Below are positions 1 through 11,580 of a DNA stretch of 64,000 bases, piece after piece. Each line of letters opens with the position of its first letter. Within the stretch, counting starts at the first letter, position 1. The notes beneath the pieces were generated by a model that was not told the origin of the DNA, ran no database searches, and was given only the letters and a program-made list of their open reading frames with translations. A program made the position numbers and the translations under genes. The stretch comes from Diabrotica undecimpunctata (Eukaryota; Arthropoda; Insecta; Coleoptera; Chrysomelidae), in contig NC_092808.1 of NCBI RefSeq assembly GCF_040954645.1, forward strand, positions 79,402,389-79,466,388. The letters are read 5' to 3'.

Positions 1-340
1 ATAATTAAATTAGTAACTTAACATTCTAATTTAATAAAATACACATTTCAAACAATATATTATTATAATAACCCCACTTATATTCGTATTATGATTCTTA
101 ATTTGACACTTGGAGTATGTATAGTTGGTTGCCTAGGCACATGGCTCACTTAAATCTATTTACAACATTAAAATTACTAAATACAACTTTTTATAATTAT
201 TATATGCTAATTTATTAAAATGCCCTCACATAAATATAATTTTATAAAATTCTCTAGTATATAACTTATTTAAATTAATCAAATACTTTTTTATATCTAA
301 TATTATGTAGTATATAACTTATAAATTATTTTCTATAAAC
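1..340. repeat. Dispersed LTR-like repeat, copy 1
   Basis: This stretch aligns by eye with about 27893-28235 in the same orientation. Shared blocks include the run around 'gttggttgcct.ggcacatgg' (127-148), the 'gccctcacataaat' block near 223-236 and the 'ttataaattattttct' block near 320-335. The second copy lies downstream of a Ty3/gypsy pol gene, so both may be LTR or UTR sequence of that family. This is inference from position only, since I cannot place LTR ends. The copy is cut by the window start on the left, and similarity stops just before the (TA)n tract on the right. Confidence 0.55.
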
Positions 341-350
341 CCCAATTGTC

Positions 351-353
<3 letters not shown>

Positions 354-408
<55 letters not shown>
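354..408. repeat. (TA)n microsatellite
   Basis: An uninterrupted AT dinucleotide run of about 55 bases between the LTR-like repeat and the 5' region of the decayed I-type LINE. Confidence 0.95.
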
Positions 409-412
<4 letters not shown>

Positions 413-642
413 GTCATCTCACAGGAATTTATTGTATTTGTCATAAGTAGGCTTCATATAAAATCTCTAAACAAATTTATTGGTTATCTATAACGACATG
501 ATAAAATTGCCTGTTAAAAAACAGGTCCGTATTTAAGGTCTTAATTAATTTTAAATTATAACGCAAAGATGTTCCAAATGACGGGATTTCTGACTACAGA
601 AGCTCCCAAAAGGAAAACAATACTAAAACGTATTCATCTGCT

Positions 643-2085
643 GTGATTGAACAACAATTCCCTACCAAAGATCAAGCTATTATATTCCCAGCCATTGAAA
701 ACCTAAAACTTCAAGATTACTTGATTCCACTAGGAATGTTGATCGAGCCCAAAAATATTCTATTTTCCTCACGGCTTTCTAACAACAGAGTGTGTATGTA
801 CCTTACAAACAAAAACATTGTTGAATATTTTATGAATAATTATGGAGGGTTTATCGAAATTAATAACCAACTAGTCCAAGCACGCAAACTAGTCACTCCA
901 GCAGAAAGACTAATTCTGTCAAACGTTTGTCCCACCATTCCGCATGCTTTACTAAATCAAGAAATTGAAAAATTGGGCCTTAAAACCATGTCTCCCATGT
1001 CATTTCTCAAGATAAGTGCCGGTTTGCCGGAATTAAGCCACGTTTATAGTTTTAGACGACAAATTTTTATCACACCACCACTTTGCTCAACATCTGAATC
1101 CATATTAATTAATTATGATAACACCAACTATAGGACTTTTTTGTCACAGGATTCCTTGGTATGTTTTTCATGTAAAAGGCAAGGCTATACTGCAGCAAAT
1201 TAATCCAAGAATCAGTTTCTGAAAATTATAATCAAACTGCTCACTCCCAAATATCTTCGGAATCCACACCTACCGAAATACTTTCAACTAACCCCTTAAA
1301 TTCAGCCACGATCATAGTTTTAGACGACAAATTTTTATCACACCATTACTTTCCTCAATACCTGAATCCATATTAATTAACTATGATAACACCAACTATA
1401 GGATTTTTTTATCACAGGATTCCTTGGTATGATTTTCATGTAAAAGGCAAATTGTAAAACAACCCAAGAATCAGTTTCTGAAAATTTTAACCAAACTCCT
1501 CACTGCCAAATATTTTCGCAATCCACACCTACCCAAATACTTCCAACTAACCCCTTAAAAAATCCAACCGTACAACCAATCATCAATATAGATATAACCC
1601 ACTCTACACAAAATAGCACAAAACGCAGTTTGGAAGAAATAGTCACACCTCCTCCAGCGCAAGACGCTGATTCAGAAAACCCAAGTCTAGACCCGTTTGT
1701 TAAACCAAATGATGCTCCATCCAAAAAACCAAAAAAAAGCAAGGAAAAGACACCAACTCACATACTTATGGAACCGGCCAAGGCATTTATCTCAGAGCAA
1801 AACCCTAAATTTATTCTTGATTTTAATCAAATATCCGATCTATTTGAAAATGTTTATGGTGCAAAGGATCCAGTCAGCGTCATAAAAAACTACACTAACG
1901 ATTTAGACGCGTTAGTGAAAATGCTAACAGCAATAGATCCTTACTTCAAACAAAGATCCATTAAATCTAGATGTATAAAAATAAGAAAGAAACTACTGAT
2001 ACATTTACAGATGACCTACTCGGATAGTGAGCCATCAGAGACTAAAAGTGAGTTATCTCAGGGATCGAGTCATAAACTTCTGTAA
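643..2085 (+). pseudogene. LINE ORF1 (gag-like nucleic-acid-binding protein), broken
   Basis: ORF1 proteins of I-type LINEs bind element RNA. The first piece, 643-1203 (186 codons, starting at GTG but with the frame open upstream), matches the N-terminal half of the intact ORF1 at 24037-25374. Shared motifs include 'SNNR.C.YL', 'NVCPTIP' and 'FRRQ.FI'. It ends just inside the expected CCHC knuckle, where only 'CFSCK' remains. The second piece, 1630-2085 (151 codons), matches the C-terminal part ('KKPKK', 'NPKFILDF', 'VIKNY'). Between them lies a tandem duplication of about 250 bp that destroys the frame. No complete product is possible. Confidence 0.8.
1046..1558 (+). repeat. Diverged tandem duplication inside LINE ORF1
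   Basis: Bases from about 1046 to 1303 recur at about 1314 to 1558, an offset of 268. Both units begin at 'atagttttagacgacaaat', carry the zinc-knuckle start and end in 'cccctta'. They differ at scattered bases and small indels, so the duplication is not recent. It explains why the ORF1 knuckle region appears twice and out of frame. Confidence 0.85.
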
Positions 2086-2135
2086 AAATCCCAAGTTTCA
2101 GTTTTTATTTATTAAACACGGGCTTCTCTTCAATT

Positions 2136-5100
2136 TTGAAATGGAACATTGACTGTTTTTACAATTCCCTTCAAATGCTCCAAATAATTCTGGCTAGATG
2201 TAATCCAGAAATAATTTGTCTTCAGGAAACTAACCTAAAAAATGAAAAAATGCAAGCTTTAAAACAATTTAAAAGTTACTGCAAAAATCGAACTAGCCAA
2301 GAAAAATCCAACGGCGGAGTAGCTATCTTTGTAAAAAAGTCAATTGAAACCACTGTAATTTCTCTCCAAACTAATCTAGAAGCAATTTGCATTAAACTTA
2401 ACTCAAGTCCAAATATCTACGTTTGTAACTTATACCTACCTTCATCAACGCAAGTCGACAAAGAAGCATTAACTGAACTTTTACAACAAATTCCCTTCCC
2501 AAACTTATTTTGGGCGATTTTAATGCTCACAACTTTTTATGGGGCCCTTCTACTATAAATACTAGGGGAAGACTGCTAGAAGAGATATTTGAACAATCCA
2601 ACCTTTCAGTCTTAAACGACGGCAGGCCCACTAGATTCAATATACAGAACGGTGAATCTTCATGTATAGACCTTACGATATGCGAACCAGGTCTGACCCC
2701 ACAGCTCACCTGGGATAGGCTCGACTTCTTATACAACAGTGACCACTATCCACTTTTTATTCATAATAACAAAAACCAATGTGGACAGACATTTACTCCA
2801 AAATGGAATTTAAAAAACCCTAACTGGAATCTTTTTTCCAATTTAATCAAAAGCGGTATGACCACATTTAAAAGCACCTCAAATATAGAAGAGACACTAA
2901 AGAACCTTGTTACCATTATCACAAAAGAAGCCGCAGAAAAATCAATAGGAAATACCACATGCATAAAACAACGCAACCCGGTCCCATGGTGGAATCACGA
3001 ATCCAAAACAGCAGTTGAATTTAGCAAAAGAGCTTTTAACCAATACAAGCACTACAAAACTGTTGAGAATAAAATTAAATACAGAAAACAACGTGCTATA
3101 GCCAAAAAGACAATTAGAAATGCCAAACGCCAGTCATGGACTCAATATGTCTCAAAGTTAAATGCAAACACTTCCATGACTGAAGTATGGAACAAAGTCC
3201 GAAGAATATCCGGATTAAATAGCAATCAGAATATTAAAAGCCTCGAAATAAATGGAAAGGCAGTTACTAGTAATACTGAGATTGTCAAAATCCTTGCTAA
3301 CACATACAAAAACCGATCCAGTAATACTAATTATAAAAAATATTTTATTAATTACAAACAACAAGAAGAAAATCAGAAAATAAGCATTATACCTAACACA
3401 GATGATCCGTTAAATTTACCCATTTCTTAATTAGAGTATACAGAAGCATTATCAAATCTCAAAGAAACTAGCGCTGGCCCGGACGATATTCCTATTATTT
3501 TTATCAAACACCTTCCAGATAGCGCTCACAACAACTTCTAAATCTGTTTAATATTATTAGGCTACAGCACAAATTTCCTCAAAAATGGCATGAATCCACT
3601 GTTATACCTATACAAAAACCTAATATTATTAAAACAAGTTCCGAGTCATACCGACCGATATCTTTAACATGCGCCATGTGTAAGTTACTAGAAAAAATTA
3701 TTAATAATAGACTAAGATAGCACCTGGAGAGACAATATTTAATTATTCCATAACAAAGTGGTTTTAGAGAGCAAAGATCAACCATAGATAATATCATAGA
3801 TTTAGAAAGTGACATTTCTGAAGCATTTGCACTAAGAAATAAATGTCTAGCGGTTTTCTTTGATATATCAAGAGCTTTCGATACAGCCTGGCACGATTAT
3901 ATAATAAAAAAATTACACAGTTGGAACATCCAAGGTCACTGTTTCTTCTTTATGAAAAACTTTCTTCAAAATAGAGCTTTTAGAGTTAGGACAAACAACA
4001 CAACATCAGATGTAATGTATCCAGAAAATGGCATTCCTCAAGGCTCGTTTATAAGTCTTACGCTCTTTATAGTGGCAATCAAATGTGATATTCTCAAAAA
4101 TCCAAAATCGCCTATAAAAGCACGTGTCCACGCGGATGATCTTGTAGTTTTTTGCAAAGGTAAAAATATACAAAATATATTTTGTCACACACAGAACTTT
4201 ATACAACACTTAGAACTCTGGTCACAAAAAACAAGTTTCTGTTTTTCCACTGAAAAAACTCGTTTCATCCTGTTTTCTTAGAAAAATATCACAAACACTC
4301 TCAACCTAAGACTATGTGATGAGAACCTAAAACGTGTAACGTCAATAAAATTCTTGGGCATGACATTCGAAAAAACTCTAAGCTGGAAACTTCATATAAC
4401 AAATTTGATCTTATCTTGTCACAAGCTATTAAATCTTCTAAAAACTTTGGCCAATAAAGAATGGGGTGCGGATGGCCAAACACTTTTAATGTTATACAGA
4501 ACATTAATCAAATCAAAATTAGATTATGGATTTACTGTGTATTCTACAGCCACAAAGACACTGCCAAAAAACTTGACAGTCTTCACAACCTATTTTTACG
4601 TATAATATCGGGAGCTTTTCGCACAACATTAATCGAAAGTATTTATTGTGAAGTTGGTGAATCGTCCTTAGAAGACAGAAGACTTTTTTTAAGTGTAGCA
4701 TACGCCGCAAAAATCAGGTCTAACCCAAAAAACCCTACTATTCACAATTGTTTTACAGAAAAATTCCCAAATCTCTTCATAAATAAGCCAAGAACATCCA
4801 AACCTTTCTACGCAACGATTAGAAGCTATTTAAATCAATTAAACTACACGTTCCCAGAATGCTTTTTCTCACAATTGTCCTAAATTCCTCCATGGCACAT
4901 AAAGAACCCTCAGTGCCTAACTTGCCTCATTTCTTTCGACAAACATTTAACAAACCCACAGTTAATCAAATCTGCCTTCAACGATATACTTCACAACTAC
5001 AAGGATTATATACTAATATACACAGACTCATCTAAATCAAATGAAGGTACTGGTGCTGCAGTTATAACCCCAACATCGACAAATAAATACAAACTCCCTT

Positions 5101-5813
5101 CAGAGTACTCCATTTACTCTGCTGAACTATATCCTCTGTACCAGGCCACCCTTGCTGGCAACGCATCCAATAATACCAATTATATTATACTCACAGACTC
5201 TCTAAGTTCCGTACAGTCAATTCAATATGTCTGTCCAACTAATCCTTTAGTCATCAAGATAAAAGAAGAAATCCACATCGCTCAACTGAATGGGAAAAAC
5301 ATTATATTATTCTGGATACCATCCCATATTGGAATTCCAGGAAATGAAGAGGCAGACAATGCTGCAAAAGAAGCTGCAAGTAGTGATAGTGCGGAGTGTA
5401 CGAAAACATTTACGAGTGCGGACGTGAAAGCGGCGGTTAAATATAAAGTGCGATATATGTGGGAAGAAAAGTGGAAAGTGTCATCGGCCAAGCTACGCGA
5501 TGTTAAAAAATTGATAAAACCCTGGCCCACATTACCAACAAGTCGGAGAGACCAGGTAATATTAACGCGACTCCGACTGGGTCATACGCGATTAACTAAT
5601 AGCTACGTGTTCTCCAACAAACAAGAACCAAAATGTGACAACTGTCATGAAAAATTAACAACCAAACATATATTAGAGAAATGTCCAGCACTAATGCCAA
5701 AGCGCATGTTATACAATATACCAAACAAACTTAGTGATATTTTAGGTCTACAGTACAATATTTCAAACATAAAAAGTTTCTTAACCTCAATTAACGTTTT
5801 CAATGCTATCTAA
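2136..5813 (+). pseudogene. LINE ORF2: endonuclease, reverse transcriptase, RNase H; broken
   Basis: ORF2 would nick target DNA and copy element RNA at the nick. The APE-type endonuclease is split between 2136-2558 ('LQETN' motif) and 2510-3430 ('MGDFNAHN', 'DLTIC', 'NSDHYP') by a frameshift near 2515-2520. The RT lies at about 3440-4600 and is cut by several stops between 3430 and 3950. The catalytic box reads HADD near 4132 instead of the YADD of the intact relative, so the active-site Tyr is lost. RNase H motifs follow at about 5020-5370 ('YTDSSKS', 'AELYPL', 'LTDSLSS', 'WIPSHIG'). A Cys/His motif ('CDNCHEKLTTKHILEKCP') lies near 5635-5690, within the last open piece at 5424-5813. Not functional. 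Confidence 0.85.
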
Positions 5814-5899
5814 ACTAACATTATAAATATAATACAAATTATTATATCCAATATATAATAGCCAATTTGGCTGATGCAATTTCGTTAATATAAAAAAAA

Positions 5900-6162
<263 letters not shown>

Positions 6163-6975
6163 TTTAATTATAACTATACTATATCTATACTATTTATAAC
6201 TAATTTAAAAATATCAATCAAATTGCAAATAGTTGTAATCTATTGGCTACGCATCGTAGTAATATGATCACATTTTAATATACAATTTTATTTTAACAAT
6301 AAAACTGAAACTGATCGATACTATGTGTTTTTGGATAACATATATTTTTTTAACGAGATTGCTTTATTAAAAAATTTAAAAATATATATTTTGAATGATT
6401 TTTTAAAGAAATTCAATTAACTGGTCCTCTGATGACATGAAAAAAAGCACTTATGAAGAAAATACGGATTAGACCTGAAATATTCAGATTATACAATTTG
6501 AAGAATATTTTTCTGGTAGAATTCTTATACTTTCAATATTCAAAAATTATGTGATTTAAATTTTTCGCTGAGATGTTATTATACTCATTAAAGGGATTTT
6601 GTAATACTCTGATTTTAAACACATGAGAGAAAATCTATGGTTCAATTTAGTTCTTATAATATTTAAAGTCTTTGAAAATTTTAAAGTAGCCTATGACAAA
6701 TTAAAAAAAAACTGACCTAAATTATTCAATAAATGATTCTGTGATCCCACCTAAGGTATTTAAATTAACAAAATTATTTATGACTTTTCAAGCCTGTGTA
6801 TTAGAATTCAAGGAGCACGTCTATGTTCTTTAATATTAATAATTTTCTAAGACAGAGAGACATACTGGCGTGTCTCCTCTTTAAAATTGTCTTGGAAAAG
6901 CCAGCCAGATAGATAAATATTAGATTCAATTAAAATATCTTTAATAAATCGACACAAATTTTAGATGTCACTGAT
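6163..6975. other. AT-rich DNA without recognised content
   Basis: No ORF with recognisable motifs and no inverted or tandem repeat that I can see. Composition matches the rest of the window. Confidence 0.6.
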
Positions 6976-6979
6976 GATA

Positions 6980-7270
6980 TCGATATTGTAAACAGATGTA
7001 TGATTGACGCATTACAGTGTTTACAAAGAGAAAAAAATCAAATATATGTTGATTAGTAAAGACTTCCAAAATGTTCAACAAAGAATCCAGATTAGCAACT
7101 ATACCGTTCAGTAAGTCAAAGAATTAACATATCTTCTATCGCTGGTAAACGCAACAAACACAACAAGCAACGAAGTAAAAAGACGCATATCATAAGAAAA
7201 AAAACTCCCCATAGCCTTCAGAAACATCTGAGAAATAAAAACTAAAACGTATAGTAAAGCTCAAAATTTA
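6980..7270 (+). pseudogene. RTE-type LINE RT fragment
   Basis: Broken frames read like the segment just after the YADD box in RTE-type reverse transcriptases. It begins with a 'K.K.M.ISKD' stretch and is followed by 'VKELTYL', then 'NEVKRRIS', then a run resembling 'AFRNI'. The intact RTE ORF at 38026-39882 has the same order ('TKFMTISK', 'KYRYLGTII', 'EIKMRIGQARATF'). In-frame stops are present. An ancient fragment without visible ends. Confidence 0.55.
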
Positions 7271-7300
7271 CAAGTTAATACGATCGGTTTTAACGTTTAA

Positions 7301-7524
7301 CTACACAAGCTGGCGTATTTTGTACGCCGGATATAATAGTTCCACTACAAATATATTTTAAAATTTAAAGACCGACCCTGTTTATTTATCTAACCTATCA
7401 CTGGAACGAACTTTACGACTGGATTGAGTTTCGTTAAAATCGACGTTTCGAGAAGATCGTAGATCTAATTAGCTGTTTATTGTTTGTTGTTCCTGGTGGT
7501 GTACAAAATACGCCACGCGTGTAG
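7301..7524. mobile_element. MITE candidate with ~27-bp terminal inverted repeats
   Basis: The left end at 7301 (CTACAC, 4 bases, then TGGCGTATTTTGTAC) is matched in inverse by 7498-7524, where the spacer is 3 bases. Each TIR itself contains a small palindrome, GGCGTA...TACGCC. The interior of about 170 bp has no ORF. The left flank is TTAA, which would suit piggyBac-like elements, but the right flank is TATT, so the family is undecided. Confidence 0.6.
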
Positions 7525-8400
7525 TATTGTGAGTACATGTTTTAATTGTTTTTTAGTTATTATGGTACCAAATATATTTTTCTTTTCTTTTCAAAACAAG
7601 TTATTTTATTAGAAGTTATTTTTAACGAAGAACTAACATAATATTGGTTCGAAAATGATAGTTCTTACAGCCTCACAAATTGGTAACTTATTGTATATTG
7701 TTTATCTTATGTTTTCCAGCATAACTAAATTAATAAAAAATCATTTGGGTCTTAAGTAGACAGAACAAGGAAAAGGCTCAATCGTTCGGTCATCGATAAT
7801 GAACAACTTCATTGACAAAACACAGAAAGTCTGAAAACATAATGTTGCAGTTTCATTGTTATTTATTAAAATTTTAGATAAAAAAATTGGGAGTAATCAT
7901 TTGTGTTCGACCTATTAACTTTATCTAAACAATGGGCAGCCTCTATTATATCCATATTAAAACCAAAATAATTTAAAAACTACGCACAAAAGCAATTGTT
8001 CTATTAACGACTATACATAATTAATAATATAAGATTAGCCCATTATCTTATAATTAAGCTTATTTTACAAATAGGTATGAACAATAACCTAAATAAACTA
8101 GGAACCTGTTACTTATATTTCAAAAATACTCAGAAGTAATTAATATTTAAAATGCCACAGGAAAACAGCTTTAGAACAATAATTCTCAGAAGGCACTGGA
8201 ATCACTTCAATACTGCTAACATACTAGTTTGGTTTTTGGCAAAACTCATTTGACTCTGCAAGAGTTTCATAAGGTTTTTTAAACTATTCACATAAGTCTC
8301 GAAGAATTAAATATGCCCCACTGCTTTTCTGGATATTAAGCAACCATTCTAACGTGTTTGATATGTCGGTCTACTGTATAAATGTATTTTTCTACACGTC
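7525..8400. other. AT-rich DNA without recognised content
   Basis: No protein motif, repeat or hairpin stood out. It separates the MITE candidate from the integrase relic. Confidence 0.55.
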
Positions 8401-8417
8401 ACTAACTACTATTTAAA

Positions 8418-9400
8418 TCATATTTTAAAGATTGACACTTTGAATAAAATTGTGAAGAAGTGTGCTTCGTTGAAAGATGCTGTTTCATTTACGGTCGAGC
8501 GGTAGGCCATTAAGAATAAATAAACGTGCTGGTCCCAATCTCTTTGATGTTTGCATACAACTTTGAACACGTGTTTACCCATCGTTCGATTCACCCTCTC
8601 GACCATTCCATGTAATTGAAGATGCCGTGGTGTCGTTCTGGTCTTATTAACTCCAATCAATTTACAAACGTTGAAGAAGAAAATTAACCCGAAGTTTCGC
8701 CCTGGATAGTAGTGGATGTCCAAGGGAACGCCAAATAGGCTAAAGAATTCTTTGACAAGTACCTCTGCAACGGTAGCAGCTTTTTGATTTGGTGTCGGAT
8801 AGGCCTCAATCGTTTCCGTAAATTAATCCATGGCTACCAGAATACATTTATTTCCATGATCCGTTTCTCGAAATGGACCGGCAATGTCGATTGCTGCTAT
8901 TTCTATAGAACTACCAACCTACTGTTTTATGGGTGCCCTCTTTTTACCAACCGGTTTATTACTTTTTGCATACAGTTCACATTTCCTGCACCATCTTCTT
9001 ATATCATCTTTACAGTTCATCCAATAGAACCGTTCTCGAGCCTCTTGCAGAGTCTTCGTAATATCACAACCGTCATGCAACTGATGCTATATATCTTATA
9101 CTTTACTTTTAGGTACAATTAACCGAAGCTTAGATTCTGTAACATCATCGTTTTTAAAGGTTCTATACACAAGATCATCTTTTAGTACCAGGCAATTTCG
9201 TTGTCTCCAGAATGACTTGACTTCTGGACTACATGCACTAATGTCTTACCAAGAAGGTCTCTCACTTCGACGCATCCAATTCAATACTCATTTTATACGT
9301 GGATCATCTGCTCGGATATCTTGTAGCTGTTGAGGCTGCCAGTGATCATCAATGACGGTGATTCATCTGCAACGATATGTTGCATGTGTGCAAAATATGC
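8418..9400 (-). pseudogene. Ty3/gypsy integrase relic
   Basis: Reading the minus strand from about 9400 down to 8418, broken frames give consecutive parts of a Ty3/gypsy polyprotein. First comes a 'LVLKDDLVYRTF' stretch, then an HHCC zinc-binding segment ('WMNCKDDIRRWCRKC', about 8985-9030). Integrase core pieces follow, ending in the open stretch 8418-8723 with 'HLQLHGMVERVNRTMGKH' and 'WDQHVYLFLMAYRS'. The Glu of 'VERVNR' corresponds to the third catalytic residue. No gag, RT or LTRs remain nearby. The family differs from both other gypsy elements in the window. Confidence 0.75.
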
Positions 9401-10240
9401 AACAAATGTGCAATTGTCTCAAAGTCCGTTCTCTAATCATAACATTACTCATATTTAGCTGTTGCTTATCTATCATCTAGCACAATCAGATTTTGTAAAA
9501 TTGTATTATAATTTGACTCATTCTTTTAGGACTAGAAGTGAGTTAATTAAGTCGATTAGAAAATGCAAATTGTCTTCAATGTCTTCAATGCAAAAGTCTT
9601 CAGTGGTAATATGATTTGTAAATAAAAATTTATTTTGCTGTTTTCTGCGTTGTTATCAAACAAAATTGATCTGAAAAATTATATAAAACTGGCTATTTGT
9701 GTGTCACACTTGATTATTATTTTATATACGAAAATGTATTATAATGTACTTAGCCTACTATAGAAACAAAAGTACTTTAAATTTAATAGTCAAAGTACTT
9801 TACTACTCCAAATAGTATCATATTAATTGGATACTTGATTGCAATGAACCTAGAAGGTCTTTAGGACCTTAGGTCCACAAAAATTTATCTTCTTCTGTAA
9901 ATTAGACCTCCCCATGACCCCTTCGTTAAAAGAAATTTACAACCTTCTAGATTTTTTATTTAAATAAAGACCTGAAAGTACTTTGAACTCAAAATTGCGA
10001 CATAGCAAATTGCCAACATGTAATTTGTGGGTAGATGTATTGTTAAGCAAAAATTTACGTTTGGACAACTTTTCCCGTCATTGCTACATTATTGTTTTAG
10101 TGAGTGGTCAGTAACGTCGAATAGTAATGTCCAATTTTAGTTCAACCTTTATCAATAAAACATATTCGGATTACTTTTTAGCAATCCCAAAAAACTACTT
10201 CGAGTAAAAAGTAGTAAATTTTTTAAAAAGTAATTTTTAC
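9401..10240. other. AT-rich DNA without recognised content
   Basis: Nothing supportable beyond base composition. A direct 'gtcttcaat' repeat near 9572-9590 is too short to interpret. Confidence 0.5.
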
Positions 10241-10245
10241 ACTTG

Positions 10246-10411
10246 ACGACAACAAGAAGCACGGGAAGACCTTAAACAAGATGGATAGATGACATAAGAA
10301 CAGTGGCAGGCAAACAGTGGATTAGACTGGCGCAAGATAGAGAAAGATAGAAGCAATTGGGAAAGACCTACATTCAGGAGTGGATGGAAAATGGTTGACA
10401 AAGAAGAAGAA
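10246..10411 (+). pseudogene. 3' end of an RTE-type LINE ORF2
   Basis: The plus strand reads a typical LINE ORF2 C-terminus. 'RWIDDIRTVAGKQW' is followed by 'LAQDRE' and 'IQEWMENG', a stop, then GAAGAAGAA at 10402-10411. This tail is widespread in insect RTE-type elements. One in-frame stop is present. It is a 5'-truncated copy of about 165 bp. Confidence 0.7.
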
Positions 10412-10821
10412 TTTTTTAGGCCTTGGAGATCTTGTAGAGACCGTCGATATTTAATGAGGTCTTATTAGGTACAAATCTGGCTTTCCTGATGTTTCATCAC
10501 CTTAAATAAAAACATTTTCCTCTTTCAAGGTTGGAATCTAATTTCAAACCCAAGGACATTGATCGTCAATAATATTAAGCATATACTCTTAAATCTGATT
10601 ATACTTCATGAAACCTAAAAATTCAATACTAGAATACGGCTCGAGATTCCAAATTGTAAATTTTTATAATTTAGGCCGTTATTCTTGTTTTTTAATTTAA
10701 TTTCGCAATTAGGGTTTGACTTTTTGACATGAAACAGACAGTTTTTTTGTTATGGCAACGCTATATTTTATTTATCTACGGAACTGGCCTAGGTTAACTA
10801 AATATTAAAACATCCTCGTAT

Positions 10822-10824
<3 letters not shown>
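10412..10824. other. AT-rich DNA without recognised content
   Basis: No recognisable feature between the RTE tail and the next (TA)n tract. Confidence 0.5.

Positions 10825-11248
<424 letters not shown>

Positions 11249-11317
<69 letters not shown>
11249..11317. repeat. (TA)n microsatellite at the errantivirus 3' border
   Basis: The TA run abuts the 3' LTR of the minus-strand retrotransposon. With the tract at 18633-18693 it forms the two halves of the target, so the element appears to have integrated inside a TA run. Confidence 0.95.
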
Positions 11318-11324
<7 letters not shown>

Positions 11325-11568
11325 TTTGAGTTTTCCAAAACTATATTTTTAAAAAATATTTATTTAACACAAAATACTAACAATAGGTTTTACTACGATA
11401 AAAGCAGAATCTAGACTAACTAACAATATGATTTTTATACAGAAAAGAAATATAATATTAAAAGTATAACATTCGGAACATATGTTGTCTTAATCAGCGT
11501 TCTTCAGTTCACTGGACTTGGGTCATTACCTCATTAAAGCTTAGTTCGTAATTTATGGGTCGATAACT
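11318..11568 (-). repeat. 3' LTR of the errantivirus
   Basis: 251 bases that read as identical to 18382-18632. In element sense the LTR starts AGTTATCG and ends near AATATATT. The last base or two at the (TA)n side cannot be fixed exactly. The AGTT start recalls gypsy-group LTRs. Confidence 0.95.
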
Positions 11569-11580
11569 CCTCCTCTCCTA
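11569..11580 (-). other. Polypurine tract
   Basis: In element sense the bases just before the 3' LTR read AGGAGAGGAGG, a clean purine run ending exactly at the LTR start. This is the expected primer for plus-strand DNA synthesis. Confidence 0.85.

Larger units (their letters stand above)
545..5899 (+). mobile_element. Decayed I-type non-LTR retrotransposon
   Basis: A full-length-looking LINE in element order. It holds an ORF1 gag-like protein, then an ORF2 with endonuclease, reverse transcriptase, RNase H and a C-terminal cysteine/histidine motif. It ends in a short A-rich tail at about 5891-5899. The proteins resemble those of the intact LINE at 20.2-25.8 kb on the other strand, so both belong to one broad group. 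An RNase H domain after the RT fits the I group rather than Jockey/CR1 (family knowledge). Several stops and frameshifts make this copy dead. The 5' end is approximate, because the ORF1 frame is already open before the first usable start and no target duplication was found. Confidence 0.85.
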
